64,000 nt of DNA, taken from the NCBI RefSeq assembly GCF_004768545.1, contig NZ_CP038634.1, forward strand, positions 868,001 through 932,000, given 5' to 3'. The DNA comes from Cupriavidus oxalaticus (GTDB lineage Bacteria; Pseudomonadota; Gammaproteobacteria; Burkholderiales; Burkholderiaceae). Of this stretch, positions 1 through 9,441 are shown piece after piece. The position numbers were made by a program, and so were the translations under genes. Position 1 is the stretch's first letter. Each line of letters opens with the position of its first letter. Under the pieces are notes generated by a model that ran no database searches, was not told the origin of the DNA, and saw only the letters and a list, made by a program, of their open reading frames with translations.

Positions 1-378
1 CGGCCCCGGCGACGCCGAAAGCAGCGCGGCGGCCTTGCCGGCCAGCAGCGCGACGCCGGAGGTGCCGTCCTCCTGGGGCCGGCTGACCCAGTCCAAGGCG
101 TTCTTCAGCATTGCCGTGTAGCCGCCGTTGTACTCCGGCGTGGCAATCAGCAACGCATCGTGGCCGGCGAATTCGCGCTGCAGGCGGCGCGCTTCGGCCG
201 GCACGCCCTGCTCCGCCTCGTCATCGCCGTCGTAGAGCGGCAGCGCATAGTCCGCCAGCCGGATGGATGTCACCACCGCGCCCGCGTCGCGCGCGCCATA
301 CGCCGCGATGTCGAGCAGCTTCTGGTTAAGCGAGCCGCGACGCGAACTTCCGCTTACTGCAAGGATCCTGATACTCAC
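1..378 (-). CDS. NADPH-dependent FMN reductase family protein, 3' end cut by window edge
   Basis: Read directly from the complement: a GTG start at 378 with GGAG about 8 nt upstream opens a frame that stays open to the window edge (126 codons seen). The N-terminus shows SGSSRRGSLN, the phosphate-binding loop of the flavodoxin-fold NADPH:FMN reductase/azoreductase family, followed later by TPEYNGGY, the isoalloxazine-contacting motif of the same family. It lies 27 bp behind nbaB in the same direction and so is probably the next cistron. It could supply reduced FMN or act as an extra nitro/quinone reductase; which one cannot be told from sequence. The C-terminal third is outside the window. Confidence 0.8.
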   Translation of the reverse strand, partial: MSIRILAVSGSSRRGSLNQKLLDIAAYGARDAGAVVTSIRLADYALPLYDGDDEAEQGVPAEARRLQREFAGHDALLIATPEYNGGYTAMLKNALDWVSRPQEDGTSGVALLAGKAAALLSASPGP

Positions 379-405
379 TCGAATGCTCCGGAGCAAAGGT
401 TGAAG

Positions 406-927
406 TCATGCGGCGGGCGCCGCGCGGTACTCGATCTCGCCGCCAGGCAGGAAATACATCATCAGCGCCTTGCCCGTGACCGTCGGGAAGTGCTCGCTCA
501 TCGGCGGGAACACGCGCCAGCCCGCGCCATGCCCGCAGAACTGCGCGCCCGGTTCAAGCGGGACGATCATGTTGATCTCGCCCCGGGTGTGGCAGTGGTA
601 CTGGCCCATAACGTCGCGCAACAGCCCGCTTTCCACGCTCATGCCGGCAGTTTCCGGCGAGGGCTCGGCGATCCTGCCGCGCCGGTAGGTGGCACCCTCG
701 ATCTCGACATAGCCCGCCCAGCCCTCCTCCACGCCGAGCTGCAGCAGGCGGCACAGCTCCTGGTAAGGGCGAGTACCCGCGCCATATTCGCGGTTCAGAT
801 AGGCCTCGAGGTCCTGATCGAGCGGGCGCGAGCGAATCTCGTCGCACAGCTGACGCACCCATTGCAGCAACTCTTCCTTGTGCGGACCGTGCGGCAGCAT
901 CTGGCGCTCCTTCTCTGAATCCATCAT
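406..927 (-). CDS. nbaB: DUF4863-family hydroxylaminobenzoate mutase/lyase
   Basis: 173 residues, close to the usual length of the DUF4863 family, which contains 4-hydroxylaminobenzoate lyase (PnbB) and, as I recall it, 2-hydroxylaminobenzoate mutase (NbaB). Visible features are a helical N-terminus and a cupin-like C-terminal half with HCHTRGEI and the [15 protein letters not shown] stretch, which offer His/Glu metal-ligand candidates. The start was taken as the first of two adjacent ATGs, whose ATGA overlaps the nbaD stop, so the two are translationally coupled. Because every neighbour acts on 3-hydroxyanthranilate or its products, the likely reaction is rearrangement of 2-hydroxylaminobenzoate to 3-hydroxyanthranilate rather than the PnbB reaction to protocatechuate. 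Family assignment is firm; the exact reaction is inferred from context. Confidence 0.75.
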   Translation of the reverse strand: MMDSEKERQMLPHGPHKEELLQWVRQLCDEIRSRPLDQDLEAYLNREYGAGTRPYQELCRLLQLGVEEGWAGYVEIEGATYRRGRIAEPSPETAGMSVESGLLRDVMGQYHCHTRGEINMIVPLEPGAQFCGHGAGWRVFPPMSEHFPTVTGKALMMYFLPGGEIEYRAAPAA

Positions 928-1946
928 TCGTCTCCGCTGCCGTCGGCAGGCAAGTTGAAGAACCTGGCGGCATTGCCGCCGAGGATAAGGCGCCTGGCCC
1001 GCTCGCCCAGGTGCGGGTGATTCTCCACCAGGGCCCCGATCTTCTGCTCGCCAAGCGGATAGGGATAGTCCGAGCCGAGCAGGACCCGTTCCTCGCCCAT
1101 CACGTCCACAAGCAGGCGCAGCGCGCCTGCGTCGAATACCGCGCTGTCCACCGAGAACCGGTCCACGTACGACGACGGCAGGTTCGGACAGTCTTCGCGC
1201 ACGATATCCCGATGCAGCCAGGCGTTGTCGACCCGCCCGAGCAGGAAGGCGAAGCTGCCGCCGCCATGCGCGAAGCACAGCTTGAGCGAGCGCGGGATAC
1301 GCTCGAACGCGCCGGACAGGATAAGCGAGAGGATGCCCAGCTGGGTCTCGGCCGGCATGGCCACGAGCCAGGGCAGCATCCACCGCTTCATGCGCCCGTC
1401 GGTCATCATGTCCCACGGATGGACCAGCACGGGAATGCCTTCCTGCGCGCAATGGCAGAGAAAGCGGACCAGCGCTTCGTCATCGAGGTCCCGCGAACCG
1501 ACGTGGTTGCCGATCTGCACGCCGCGATGCCCGGCCGCGACGGCACGCGAAGCTTCGCGGCAAGCGAGCTCGATATCCTGCAGCGGCACCTGCGCCAGGG
1601 CCATCAGCCGGTCCGGCGCCACCGAGCAGAGCTCCAGCGCCTTGTCGTTCATCCGTTGGGCCCACTGCAGCGCCGCCGGGGCGTCGTAGCGGTAGCCGAA
1701 CATCACCGGCGTCGCGCACATCAGCTGCGCGTCGATGCCCTGTTCGTCCATCTGTTCAAGGCGCCGCACCGGGTCCCACAGGGGCCGGCTCACCGGCCGG
1801 AAGGGCCGCCCGTCCAGCATGATCATGCCGGACTCGCCATCCTCCGCCACGGCAAGCCACGGCACGCCGGGCTGGTCGGCGCGCTCCGCCTCTTCCCGCG
1901 AGATCGTGGGGAAGAAGTGGGCGTGCATGTCGATTCGCAATGTCAT
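924..1946 (-). CDS. nbaD: 2-amino-3-carboxymuconate-6-semialdehyde decarboxylase
   Basis: Amidohydrolase-fold decarboxylase, 340 residues, matching bacterial ACMSD in length. The zinc set is intact: H8 and H10 in DMHAHFF, H176 in HPWD and D293 in GSDYPYP, with catalytic-position H227 in FAHGGG; these sit one residue from the positions I recall for the Pseudomonas enzyme. It removes CO2 from the unstable ring-opened product of NbaC and so prevents spontaneous cyclisation to quinolinate, giving 2-aminomuconate semialdehyde for NbaE. It starts 6 bp after nbaG and overlaps nbaB by ATGA. Function is well supported by residues and neighbours. Confidence 0.9.
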   Translation of the reverse strand: MTLRIDMHAHFFPTISREEAERADQPGVPWLAVAEDGESGMIMLDGRPFRPVSRPLWDPVRRLEQMDEQGIDAQLMCATPVMFGYRYDAPAALQWAQRMNDKALELCSVAPDRLMALAQVPLQDIELACREASRAVAAGHRGVQIGNHVGSRDLDDEALVRFLCHCAQEGIPVLVHPWDMMTDGRMKRWMLPWLVAMPAETQLGILSLILSGAFERIPRSLKLCFAHGGGSFAFLLGRVDNAWLHRDIVREDCPNLPSSYVDRFSVDSAVFDAGALRLLVDVMGEERVLLGSDYPYPLGEQKIGALVENHPHLGERARRLILGGNAARFFNLPADGSGDE

Positions 1947-1952
1947 AGCTTG

Positions 1953-2759
1953 CTATGCCTCTTCCAGGTTCTGCGCTACCGTCTGCCCCACGGTCAGGCA
2001 GGTCGTGAACTCGACCTCGCCGACACCATTCACCACCGCCTGCACATGGCTGCCCGGCAGGAGCGGATGCGCGGCCGTGGCGGCGCCCGCCATAATCAGC
2101 GTGCCGGCCGGCAGGACCGTTTCCGACGCGCTCGCCAGCCGCGACGCTTCGACCACGGCCCGCAGCGGGTGCCCGAGGATGGCGCCGGTGGAGCCAATCT
2201 GCACATCACGCCCGTCCACGCGCAGGATCACGCCCGCATTGCGCAGGCCGTCGAAGTCCCTGGCCCAGTTGCCGACGACAAGGCCCGCGCTGGAGCAGTT
2301 GTCGGCGACCACGTCCGCGAGCGTGAAACGGAAGTCCTGGTAGCGCGAATCAATGATCTCCATCGCCGGCGCCACGGCTTCCAGGTAGTCTTTGGCCTCC
2401 AGCGCGGTCAGCGGCCGCTCGATGGCGCGCCGCGTGAGAAAGCACACTTCGGGCTCGACCCGCGGATGGATAAAGCGGCGCAGGTCGACGCGGCCGCCGT
2501 CGTCCTCCAGCATGGTGTCCGTCAGCCAGCCCCAGATCAGGCTGTCGACGCCCATCTGCACCATCTTGGCCCGGCTGGTGAACCCGAGCTTGATGCCGAC
2601 GCGCCGTTCGCCCCGCTGCACCCGCCGCTCGATCGACGCACGCTGGATCCGATAGGCATCCGGCACCGGGAAGTCTTCGGTGGCGGTGAGCTGGTTGATG
2701 GCCCTGGCGTGCAACGCCGCGTCATCCAGCAGGCGCGCCGCAGCTTCGATATCGATCAT
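1953..2759 (-). CDS. nbaG: 4-oxalocrotonate decarboxylase
   Basis: 268 residues, fumarylacetoacetase-like fold shared by oxalocrotonate decarboxylases (XylI/DmpH) and vinylpyruvate hydratases (XylJ/DmpE). KLGFTS near the N-terminus and the metal-binding PEVCFL segment (E in RVEPEVCF, then EIIDSR) are those of the decarboxylase branch. It would turn 2-oxohex-3-enedioate, released by NbaF, into 2-oxopent-4-enoate. The ATG overlaps the nbaI stop as ATGA. The second paralogue at 4755-5582 is closer to the hydratases; the two are assigned by subtle differences, so a swap is possible but less likely. Confidence 0.82.
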   Translation of the reverse strand: MIDIEAAARLLDDAALHARAINQLTATEDFPVPDAYRIQRASIERRVQRGERRVGIKLGFTSRAKMVQMGVDSLIWGWLTDTMLEDDGGRVDLRRFIHPRVEPEVCFLTRRAIERPLTALEAKDYLEAVAPAMEIIDSRYQDFRFTLADVVADNCSSAGLVVGNWARDFDGLRNAGVILRVDGRDVQIGSTGAILGHPLRAVVEASRLASASETVLPAGTLIMAGAATAAHPLLPGSHVQAVVNGVGEVEFTTCLTVGQTVAQNLEEA

Positions 2760-3796
2760 GCTGCCCTCGCTTGTCGTTCGCCGCGCCGGACCAGGTCGAG
2801 CGCAACGTCAATGATCATGTCCTCCTGGCCGCCGACCATCCTCCTGCGGCCCAGTTCGACCAGCACGTCGAACGCCGACAGGCCGTACCGCTGCGCCGCG
2901 GCCTCCGCATGGCGCAGGAAACTCGAGTACACGCCGGCGTAGCCAAGCGCCAGCGTCTCCCGGTCGACGCGCACCGGCCGCTCCTGCAGCGGGCGGACGA
3001 TATCGTCCGCCGCATCGATCAGCTTCTTCACATCGCAGCCGTGGTGCAGTCCCTGGCGGTCGATCGCGGCAATGAACACTTCGAGCGGCGCATTGCCGGC
3101 CCCGGCTCCCATGCCGGTCAGCGAGGCATCGATGCGATCGCAGCCTTCCTCGATGGCGACCATGGAATTGGCGACACCGAGCGCAAGGTTGTGGTGCGCA
3201 TGCATGCCCGTCTGCGTAGCGGGATCGAGCACGTCCTTGAGCGCGCGGAAGCGCTCGGCAACGTCGCGCATGTTCAGCGCCCCGCCCGAGTCCACCACGT
3301 AGATGCACTGCGCGCCGTAGCTTTCCATCTTCTTCGCCTGCTGCGCGAGCAGTTGTGGCGTCGTCATGTGGCTCATCATCAGGAAGCCGACGGTGTCCAT
3401 CCCCAGCGAGCGGGCGTATTCGATGTGCTGGCGCGAGATATCGGCCTCGGTGCAGTGCGTCGCCACCCGGACCACGCGGGCGCCCGCGTCATGCGCCTCG
3501 CGCAGGTCGTGCAGCGTGCCGATGCCCGGAATCAGCAGGGTCGCCACCTGCGCCCGCCTGACCACGGCTGCCACCGCGGCGACCCACTCGATATCGGTGT
3601 GCGCGCCGAACCCGTAGTTGAAGCTCGATCCGGCGAGCCCATCCCCGTGCGCGACCTCGATGCTGTCGACGCCGGCGTCGTCGAGTGCCTGCGCGATGGC
3701 AACGGCCTGCGGCAGCGTGTATTGATGGCGCACGGCATGCATGCCGTCGCGCAGCGTCACGTCCGAGACATAGATCTTCTTGCTCATGGCGGTCAT
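2756..3796 (-). CDS. nbaI: 4-hydroxy-2-oxovalerate aldolase
   Basis: 346 residues, HMG-CoA-lyase-like TIM barrel of the DmpG family. The catalytic LRDGMH is at residues 15-20 (R16, D17, H20) and the metal pair H199/H201 lies in [11 protein letters not shown]. It splits 4-hydroxy-2-oxovalerate into pyruvate and acetaldehyde, the latter being channelled to NbaJ in the heterotetramer typical of this family. The start at 3796 has GAAGGAGAAGACG in front; an internal ATG three codons later is an alternative. It follows nbaJ by 11 bp and overlaps nbaG by ATGA, as expected for cotranslated partners. Confidence 0.93.
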   Translation of the reverse strand: MTAMSKKIYVSDVTLRDGMHAVRHQYTLPQAVAIAQALDDAGVDSIEVAHGDGLAGSSFNYGFGAHTDIEWVAAVAAVVRRAQVATLLIPGIGTLHDLREAHDAGARVVRVATHCTEADISRQHIEYARSLGMDTVGFLMMSHMTTPQLLAQQAKKMESYGAQCIYVVDSGGALNMRDVAERFRALKDVLDPATQTGMHAHHNLALGVANSMVAIEEGCDRIDASLTGMGAGAGNAPLEVFIAAIDRQGLHHGCDVKKLIDAADDIVRPLQERPVRVDRETLALGYAGVYSSFLRHAEAAAQRYGLSAFDVLVELGRRRMVGGQEDMIIDVALDLVRRGERQARAA

Positions 3797-3807
3797 CGTC
3801 TTCTCCT

Positions 3808-4758
3808 TCAGGCAGCGACCCAGGCAGCGAGCCGCCTGGCGGCAATCTGGTCGGCGGTGCGCAAGGCGGCCGAGGTCATGATGTCGAGATTGCCGGCATA
3901 TGCGGGCAGGTAATGCGCCGCGCCTTCGACTTCCAGCAACACGCTGACCTTGAGGCCGGTCGACGATGCGCCGTGCTTAGCGAACTGGCGCGGCAGCGCG
4001 ACGCGGTCAAACTGCACCGCCTGCTTCAGGCGGTAGCCGGGCACGTAGGCGGCCACCTTCGCCACCTGGGCATGGATCGATGCCTCGATCCGCGCCGTGT
4101 CCGCATCGGCGTCGACCAGGCAGTAGACGGTATCGCGCATCAGCAGCGGCGGCTCGGCCGGATTCAGGATGATGATGGCCTTGCCGACCGTCGCCCCGCC
4201 GATGACCTCGATGGCGCGCGACGTGGTTTCCGTGAACTCGTCGATATTCGCGCGCGTGCCCGGGCCGGCCGACCGGCTCGCGATCGATGCCACGATCTCG
4301 GCATAGTGGACCGGGGTGACGTCCGAGACCGCGCGGACGATGGGAATCGTCGCCTGGCCGCCGCACGTCACCATATTGACGTTCTCCGAATCGAGGTTCG
4401 CGTCGAGATTGACCGACGGCACGACGAACGGGCCGAGCGCGGCCGGGGTCAGGTCGATCACCGTGACGCCGTGCCGAGCCAGGACCAAGGCGTGCCGCGC
4501 ATGCGCGCCGGCCGAGGTCGCATCGAAAGCGATGCGGATGTCGCGAAACCCGGGCATGGCGACCAGGCCGTCGAGACCGTCGGCCGTGGTGGCCACGCCC
4601 ATCCGCGCGGCGCGCGCCAGGCCGTCCGATTCCGGATCGATGCCGACCATGACAGCCATGCTGAGATGTTCGGCATGGCGCAGGACCTTGATCATCAGGT
4701 CCGTGCCGATGTTGCCCGAGCCGATGATGGCGACGGGGACTCTGGTTTTGTCATTCAC
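3808..4758 (-). CDS. nbaJ: Acetaldehyde dehydrogenase (acylating)
   Basis: 316 residues, DmpF/BphJ family. An NAD-binding [10 protein letters not shown] opens the protein and the thiohemiacetal-forming cysteine is C132 in [10 protein letters not shown], the same number as in DmpF. It oxidises acetaldehyde from the aldolase to acetyl-CoA. The longer open frame upstream is an artefact: the real start is a GTG at 4758 that overlaps the TGA of nbaH (4755-4757). The first residues [10 protein letters not shown] begin exactly where the family begins. Confidence 0.93.
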   Translation of the reverse strand: MNDKTRVPVAIIGSGNIGTDLMIKVLRHAEHLSMAVMVGIDPESDGLARAARMGVATTADGLDGLVAMPGFRDIRIAFDATSAGAHARHALVLARHGVTVIDLTPAALGPFVVPSVNLDANLDSENVNMVTCGGQATIPIVRAVSDVTPVHYAEIVASIASRSAGPGTRANIDEFTETTSRAIEVIGGATVGKAIIILNPAEPPLLMRDTVYCLVDADADTARIEASIHAQVAKVAAYVPGYRLKQAVQFDRVALPRQFAKHGASSTGLKVSVLLEVEGAAHYLPAYAGNLDIMTSAALRTADQIAARRLAAWVAA

Positions 4759-5582
4759 GATTGGATTTCCGGTTGCTTCGAGAAAGCGGCGCGCACCTCG
4801 CCCAGGCCTTCGATGCGCGCGCTGAATACATCGCCCGGCACCACCGCTGCCATCGGGCCCAATGCGCCGGTCAGCACCACATCGCCGGCACGCAGCGGCT
4901 CGCCCATCCGGGCCATGGTGTCGGCGAGCCAGATCGCCGCGTTCAGCGGATTGCCCAGGCACGCGGCACCGGCTCCCACGCTGACCTGCTCGCCATTGCG
5001 CTCCATCAGCATTCCGCACCTGACCAGGTCGAGCGCTTCCAGCCTGACTGGCTGCGAGCCCAGGACGAAGCATCCGCTGGACGCGTTGTCGGCGACGGTG
5101 TCGAGCAGGCGGATGTCCCAGTTCGCGATCCGGCTGCCGACCACCTCGATGGCCGGCAGCGCAAATGCCGTGGCACGAATGATGTCCGCCACCGTATGCC
5201 GCGCATGCGGCAGGTCGCGCTCCAGCACCAGCGCAATCTCGGCTTCGACCTTGGGCTGGTGGGTCCGCGAGAACGGGATTTCCTCGCCATCGCCGAACGC
5301 CATGCCGTCCAGCAGCGTGCCGAAATCCGGCGCATTCACGCCGAGCTGCGCCTGCACGCTGCGCGACGTCAGGCCGATCTTCCGCCCGACGCGGCGCGCG
5401 CCCGCCAGCACCCGGTGCGCAACGTTGATCTGCTGGATGCGGTAGGCGTTCTCCAGCGGGTTACCGTCGATCGCCGCGATCGCCTCGCGCACCGGCGGCA
5501 CGGGCGCGAACGGCAGCCCGTCATGGGCCTTCCTGAGGGCATCGGCAATGGCCTGCCGGGCTGTGTCATGTGCCGCGCTCAT
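4755..5582 (-). CDS. nbaH: 2-oxopent-4-enoate (2-keto-4-pentenoate) hydratase
   Basis: 275 residues, MhpD/DmpE/XylJ family. [15 protein letters not shown] and the metal-binding [14 protein letters not shown] with later EVVGSRI and the NASSG patch (DNASSGCF) are characteristic of vinylpyruvate hydratases. It adds water to 2-oxopent-4-enoate to give 4-hydroxy-2-oxovalerate for NbaI. It overlaps nbaE (ATGA) and nbaJ (GTG within TGA), so nbaE-H-J are tightly coupled. Shares the fold with NbaG two genes downstream. Confidence 0.87.
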   Translation of the reverse strand: MSAAHDTARQAIADALRKAHDGLPFAPVPPVREAIAAIDGNPLENAYRIQQINVAHRVLAGARRVGRKIGLTSRSVQAQLGVNAPDFGTLLDGMAFGDGEEIPFSRTHQPKVEAEIALVLERDLPHARHTVADIIRATAFALPAIEVVGSRIANWDIRLLDTVADNASSGCFVLGSQPVRLEALDLVRCGMLMERNGEQVSVGAGAACLGNPLNAAIWLADTMARMGEPLRAGDVVLTGALGPMAAVVPGDVFSARIEGLGEVRAAFSKQPEIQS

Positions 5583-7069
5583 GCCACCCTCACACAGATA
5601 TTGGTCAGTTCGGAATAGAAGTCCATCGAATGGCGCCCGCCTTCACGGCCGAAGCCGGACAGCTTGGTGCCGCCGAACGGCGTGCGCAGGTCGCGCGCAT
5701 ACCAGGCGTTGACCCAGACGATGCCGGTCTCGATGCGCTGCGCGACGCGGTGGCCGCGCGCCAGGTGCGTGGTCCAGACGCTTGCCGCCAGGCCATAGTT
5801 GCTATGGTTGACGCGCGCCACCACTTCGTCCTCGGCGTCGAACGGCGCGATATGGCATACCGGGCCGAACACTTCCTCGTTGACGCAGCGCGCGCTGTCC
5901 GGCAGCCCCGTCCAGATCGTCGGCTGCACGAAGGCGCCGTTGTCGCAGGCATCGCCGAAGCGCGGCACGTCGCCGCCGGTGACAACGGTGGCGCCCTCCT
6001 CCACGGCGAGCCGCAGATAGCCCAGCACCTTGTCGCGGTGCGCGGCGGAGATCATCGGGCCGGTCGTCACCCCGGACACATACGGCGATCCGATCCGCAG
6101 GGCCTCGGTCCGCGTCTTGAGTTCCGCGACGAAGCGCTCGAAGATCGGGCGCTCGACATAGACGCGCTCCGTGCACATGCACACCTGCCCGGCGTTGGTG
6201 AAGCTGGAGCGCAGCACGCCTTCCACGGCGGCATCGAAGTCGGCATCGGCAAAGACAATGGCCGCGTTCTTTCCGCCCAGCTCGAAGGAGATGTTCTTCA
6301 CGCCATCGGCCACCGCCTTCATGATCGTGCTGCCGGTGCGCGACTCGCCAGTGAAGGTGATGGCATCGATGTCCGGGTGCCGGGTCAGCCATTCGCCGGC
6401 AGCGCTTGGCCCGTGGCCGTGAACCAGGTTGAAGACGCCGTTGGGCAGGCCGCTGTCGCGGATCACTTCGGCCAGCAGCGTCGCACTGGTGGGGGCTTCT
6501 TCCGAGGGCTTGGCCACCACGGAATTGCCCATCGCCAGTGCCGGCGCCACCTTCCACGTCAGCAGCAGCAGCGGCAGGTTCCATGGGGAAATCACCCCGA
6601 CCACGCCCAGCGGCTTGCGCGTGACGTAGTTGAGCAGCTGCGTGCCATCGGCACCGGCAGACTCGAAGCACTCGCTGTGCGCGGTGCTCACCAGGTCCGC
6701 AAAGGTGCGGAAATTCGCGATGCCGCGCGCGATATCCAGCTCCCGGGCCTGCGCGATCGGGCGTCCCGTATCGGCCACTTCCGCGGCCACGAACTCGTCG
6801 AAGCGTTGCTGGATACCGTCCGCGATGCGGTGCAAGGCTGCCGCGCGCTGCGCCGTGGTGAACTGGCGCCAGGGCCCGCGCTGGGCCCGGCGCGCGGCCT
6901 GCACGGCGGCATCGACCGCGTCGGCGTCGGCCTCCGCCACGCGCGACAGCTCACGCCCGTCGATCGGGCTCAGCTTGGCGAACGAGCCCGCAGACGCCAC
7001 GAACTCTCCATCAATGAAATGCCGCAGCTGTCGGGGCAATCCCTCTGCGACCTCGGCGTAGTACTCCAT
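5579..7069 (-). CDS. nbaE: 2-aminomuconate-6-semialdehyde dehydrogenase
   Basis: 496-residue NAD-dependent aldehyde dehydrogenase. Catalytic residues are present: N164 in SPWNLP, E263 in FELGGK, C297 in TNAGQVC, and R115 in DIARG. These lie five residues before the positions I recall for Pseudomonas AMSDH (R120, N169, E268, C302), so the substrate-binding arginine is conserved. It converts 2-aminomuconate semialdehyde to 2-aminomuconate. The ATG at 7069 has CAGGAGAACCC in front. It heads a second transcriptional block with its own 143-bp upstream region carrying a regulator-like dyad. Confidence 0.9.
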   Translation of the reverse strand: MEYYAEVAEGLPRQLRHFIDGEFVASAGSFAKLSPIDGRELSRVAEADADAVDAAVQAARRAQRGPWRQFTTAQRAAALHRIADGIQQRFDEFVAAEVADTGRPIAQARELDIARGIANFRTFADLVSTAHSECFESAGADGTQLLNYVTRKPLGVVGVISPWNLPLLLLTWKVAPALAMGNSVVAKPSEEAPTSATLLAEVIRDSGLPNGVFNLVHGHGPSAAGEWLTRHPDIDAITFTGESRTGSTIMKAVADGVKNISFELGGKNAAIVFADADFDAAVEGVLRSSFTNAGQVCMCTERVYVERPIFERFVAELKTRTEALRIGSPYVSGVTTGPMISAAHRDKVLGYLRLAVEEGATVVTGGDVPRFGDACDNGAFVQPTIWTGLPDSARCVNEEVFGPVCHIAPFDAEDEVVARVNHSNYGLAASVWTTHLARGHRVAQRIETGIVWVNAWYARDLRTPFGGTKLSGFGREGGRHSMDFYSELTNICVRVA

Positions 7070-7128
7070 GGGTTCTCCTGCACATTGTTGGTGAAAGCAA
7101 GTGTAGGAGTGCCCGTTTGCCTTGGATA

Positions 7129-7149
7129 ATCAATCCTTGGCGGGTTGAT
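7129..7149. promoter_or_regulatory. Imperfect 21-bp dyad upstream of nbaE, candidate NbaR site
   Basis: Arms ATCAATCC and GGGTTGAT (7 of 8 positions complementary) flank a 5-bp centre. The site is 60-80 bp upstream of the nbaE start, a normal place for a LysR-family activator. Twelve bases beginning at 7126 (ATAATCAATCCT) recur exactly at 12867-12878 in front of the carrier gene that heads the other nba block. Confidence 0.5.
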
Positions 7150-7212
7150 ATAAGGGCGTGGAATAGTGAGACGCCGACACAGCGCGGATGGCGGCCGCAA
7201 CGGGGACGCGCA

Positions 7213-8295
7213 TCAGAAGATGTGCTTGATGCCCAGCATCGCGCCAAGCTGGTTGCCGCCCGCGGTCGGCGGTGCGGCCGGCGTACCGCCCGAACTGACC
7301 GACAGTGCAAGGTGCCCGCCGTTGTCGATGAAGCCGGCGGTGCCGTAGACCGTGGTGCGTCTGGACAACGCGTAATTCGCCCTTGCTGCATATAGCCAGG
7401 CCTTGTTGGCACTGTGGTGATAGCGCAGGAAAAGGACCTCTGCGTCGACGCTGAAGGCCGGCGTCACCGTATACGAGGCGCCGCCGTACCAGAGATCGCT
7501 GCGCGGCGTGGCAGGGTTGGCGTCGTTGTCCCGCCGGATCCAGCCGCCGCCGAGCTTTGCCTTGCCGATATTGGCGTACCCGCTCAGTGAAAGCCGGTCG
7601 TCCTTCATGCCGCTGCTGCCCAGCCCGGCGCCGGCCCTCGCCGCGCCACGCAGCGAATCGTAGGCAACGGCCATGCCCCATGCGCTGGTGTTGTAGCCGA
7701 TCAACGCCGACCACTCCCGGCACGCACGGCGGTCGGCAGGGTTCTCTCCTGCGCAGGGGGCGCCGGCCGGCGCGGCATCCCGGCCCAGGCTGTAGGTGGC
7801 GCCGAGCGTCACGCCACCAAACGTTCCCTTGTAGGAAATCGCATTGTCGGCGCGCGGATTGGCGAGGTAGCTGTCCAGCGAGGATGAGCCAAACGTGTTC
7901 GGCCCGAGCATGTCGGCATCGAGCGTCGCCCAGAACAGCATGGTGTACTGTCGCCCGAGCGCCAACTGGCCCCAGCGCCCGTTCAGGCCGACCCACGCCT
8001 GCCGCCCGAACAGGCGCCCGGCCTGGTTGGACACGCCGGAATCCGGCGCGAAGCCGGATTCCAGGACGAATGCAGACTTGAAGCCGCCGCCCAGGTCTTC
8101 GGTGCCTCTCAGGCCCCAGCGCGATGGCACGGTTCCCGAGAGATTGTTCATTCTGACGAGCGCGCTGTTCTTGGCACCGGTGTGGTTGAGAACCTCCACG
8201 CCGGTGTCGACGACACCGTACAACGTCACGGATTGAGCAAGGGCGATGGTTGGCAAACTCATCGCGCCAGCCCAGATGGCTCGGCCTGGCTTCAC
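7213..8295 (-). CDS. Gram-negative general porin (OmpC/Omp32-like, Burkholderiales type)
   Basis: 360-residue outer-membrane beta-barrel protein. After a signal peptide ending ALAQ, mature sequence opens with SVTLYGVVDTG, the standard start of Burkholderiales porins, and the chain ends GIKHIF with the terminal Phe needed for BAM-dependent insertion. Start chosen as GTG at 8295 because AAGGAGGAGAC stands just in front and it gives a 21-residue signal; a longer reading from 8340 would bury that signal. It sits inside the nba locus between the regulator and nbaE and probably eases uptake of the aromatic acid; selectivity cannot be read from sequence. Confidence 0.9.
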   Translation of the reverse strand: MKPGRAIWAGAMSLPTIALAQSVTLYGVVDTGVEVLNHTGAKNSALVRMNNLSGTVPSRWGLRGTEDLGGGFKSAFVLESGFAPDSGVSNQAGRLFGRQAWVGLNGRWGQLALGRQYTMLFWATLDADMLGPNTFGSSSLDSYLANPRADNAISYKGTFGGVTLGATYSLGRDAAPAGAPCAGENPADRRACREWSALIGYNTSAWGMAVAYDSLRGAARAGAGLGSSGMKDDRLSLSGYANIGKAKLGGGWIRRDNDANPATPRSDLWYGGASYTVTPAFSVDAEVLFLRYHHSANKAWLYAARANYALSRRTTVYGTAGFIDNGGHLALSVSSGGTPAAPPTAGGNQLGAMLGIKHIF

Positions 8296-8364
8296 GTCTC
8301 CTCCTTCTTTGTATTGCGGCAGTTGGTTCTGGTAATTCACGGAAAGCGGACAAAGCGGTCCACT

Positions 8365-8387
8365 CGAGCCTGCGTGGCGCAGGCTCG
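8365..8387 (-). terminator. Perfect 10-bp hairpin between nbaR and the porin gene
   Basis: CGAGCCTGCG and CGCAGGCTCG are exact inverted repeats around TGG. No T-run follows on either strand, so it is a weak candidate for intrinsic termination; it could instead stabilise or set the ratio of upstream versus downstream message within the minus-strand cluster. Confidence 0.4.
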
Positions 8388-8453
8388 GTCAGTCGGGGTT
8401 ATCGCGTTGTCTTGAGGGGTCTGGGCAGCGCTGCTGAGGCCGGATCCGCGCAG

Positions 8454-9416
8454 TCAGGACGCCTTGTCGGTGCCGGAGACCTCTTTCAGGCATTCGATAA
8501 AGACCTCGCACGCCGGCGTGAGCGCCTTGTTGGCCCGCACCGAGTAGCCCACCGTGCCGAACGCGCCGAGTTCAGGAATCGACAGCGTCCGCAGGAGCCC
8601 GGCCTGCACGAACTGCCTGGCCGCGACCCGCGGCATCACCGCGATGCGGTTCGTCGTCAGCAGCAGCCCGAGGTTGGTCAGGACGGACATGGATTCCACC
8701 AGGTCGCGCGGCAGCTCGATGCCGGCGTTGCGGAACATCCGTTCAACGGCGTAGCGCAACGGAGAGTCCGGCGTGGGCAGGATCCATGGATGCTGGTCCA
8801 GCTCGTGCAACGATGTCACGGACTGGCCAACGGCGTCATTGGCGCTGCCGACCACCACGTCCAGCAAATCCTCGAACAGCACCTGGTGCGTCAGCGGAAA
8901 GGCATCCGAGATCGGCAGCTCCAGTTCAGGCAACCTGCCGACGACGATGTCGACCTCGCCGGTGGCCAGTGCCGGGAACAGCTGTGCGGTCGGCCCTTCG
9001 CGCACCGTGACGATGATGTTCGGCGCCCGCTCCTTCAGCCTGGCGATCGTGGAAGGCAGCAGGTGCGCCGATGCGGCGATCATCGTACCGACCACCACCC
9101 GGCCCGCGCTGCCGAAACGGAACTGGTCGAGCTCCTCGGTCATGTAGCGGAACTCGGCCAGCAGCGACTTCACCCGCCGCGCCAGCACCAGCCCCAGTTC
9201 GGTCGGCACCACGCCGCGATTGGAGCGGGCAAAGAGGGTGCCGTCGACACAGCCCTCCAGCTCCTGGATGATCTTGGTGACCGCCGGCTGGGTGAGTCCC
9301 ATGTCGTTGGCGGCATGGAGGATGGAACCGGTCTCGATGACGCGGTCGAACACCAGCAGCTGGCTCAGCTTCAGATTCCGGCTCAGCCGGATCTGCGTTA
9401 GCGGATGAATGTGCAT
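8454..9416 (-). CDS. nbaR: LysR-family transcriptional regulator of the nba locus
   Basis: 320 residues. N-terminal winged helix-turn-helix around residues 13-72 with NDMGLTQPAVTKIIQELE as recognition region and FARSNRGVVPTELG following, then a periplasmic-binding-like effector domain. The ATG at 9416 was preferred to upstream in-frame starts because it lies 26 bp after the nbaA stop and gives the standard family N-terminus. It belongs to the GbpR/CbbR-like branch acting on aromatic or sugar acids. Its position among the nba genes, in the same direction, makes it the obvious regulator and suggests it is expressed with them; the effector (2-nitrobenzoate or 3-hydroxyanthranilate) is unknown. 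Confidence 0.82.
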   Translation of the reverse strand: MHIHPLTQIRLSRNLKLSQLLVFDRVIETGSILHAANDMGLTQPAVTKIIQELEGCVDGTLFARSNRGVVPTELGLVLARRVKSLLAEFRYMTEELDQFRFGSAGRVVVGTMIAASAHLLPSTIARLKERAPNIIVTVREGPTAQLFPALATGEVDIVVGRLPELELPISDAFPLTHQVLFEDLLDVVVGSANDAVGQSVTSLHELDQHPWILPTPDSPLRYAVERMFRNAGIELPRDLVESMSVLTNLGLLLTTNRIAVMPRVAARQFVQAGLLRTLSIPELGAFGTVGYSVRANKALTPACEVFIECLKEVSGTDKAS

Positions 9417-9441
9417 GGCAGGATCACCCCCGGGGCGGCAC

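Noticed and set aside
1011..2942. 643-codon + strand frame over nbaD and nbaG
   Set aside because: Both covered genes have intact catalytic residues; the + frame has no recognisable domain.
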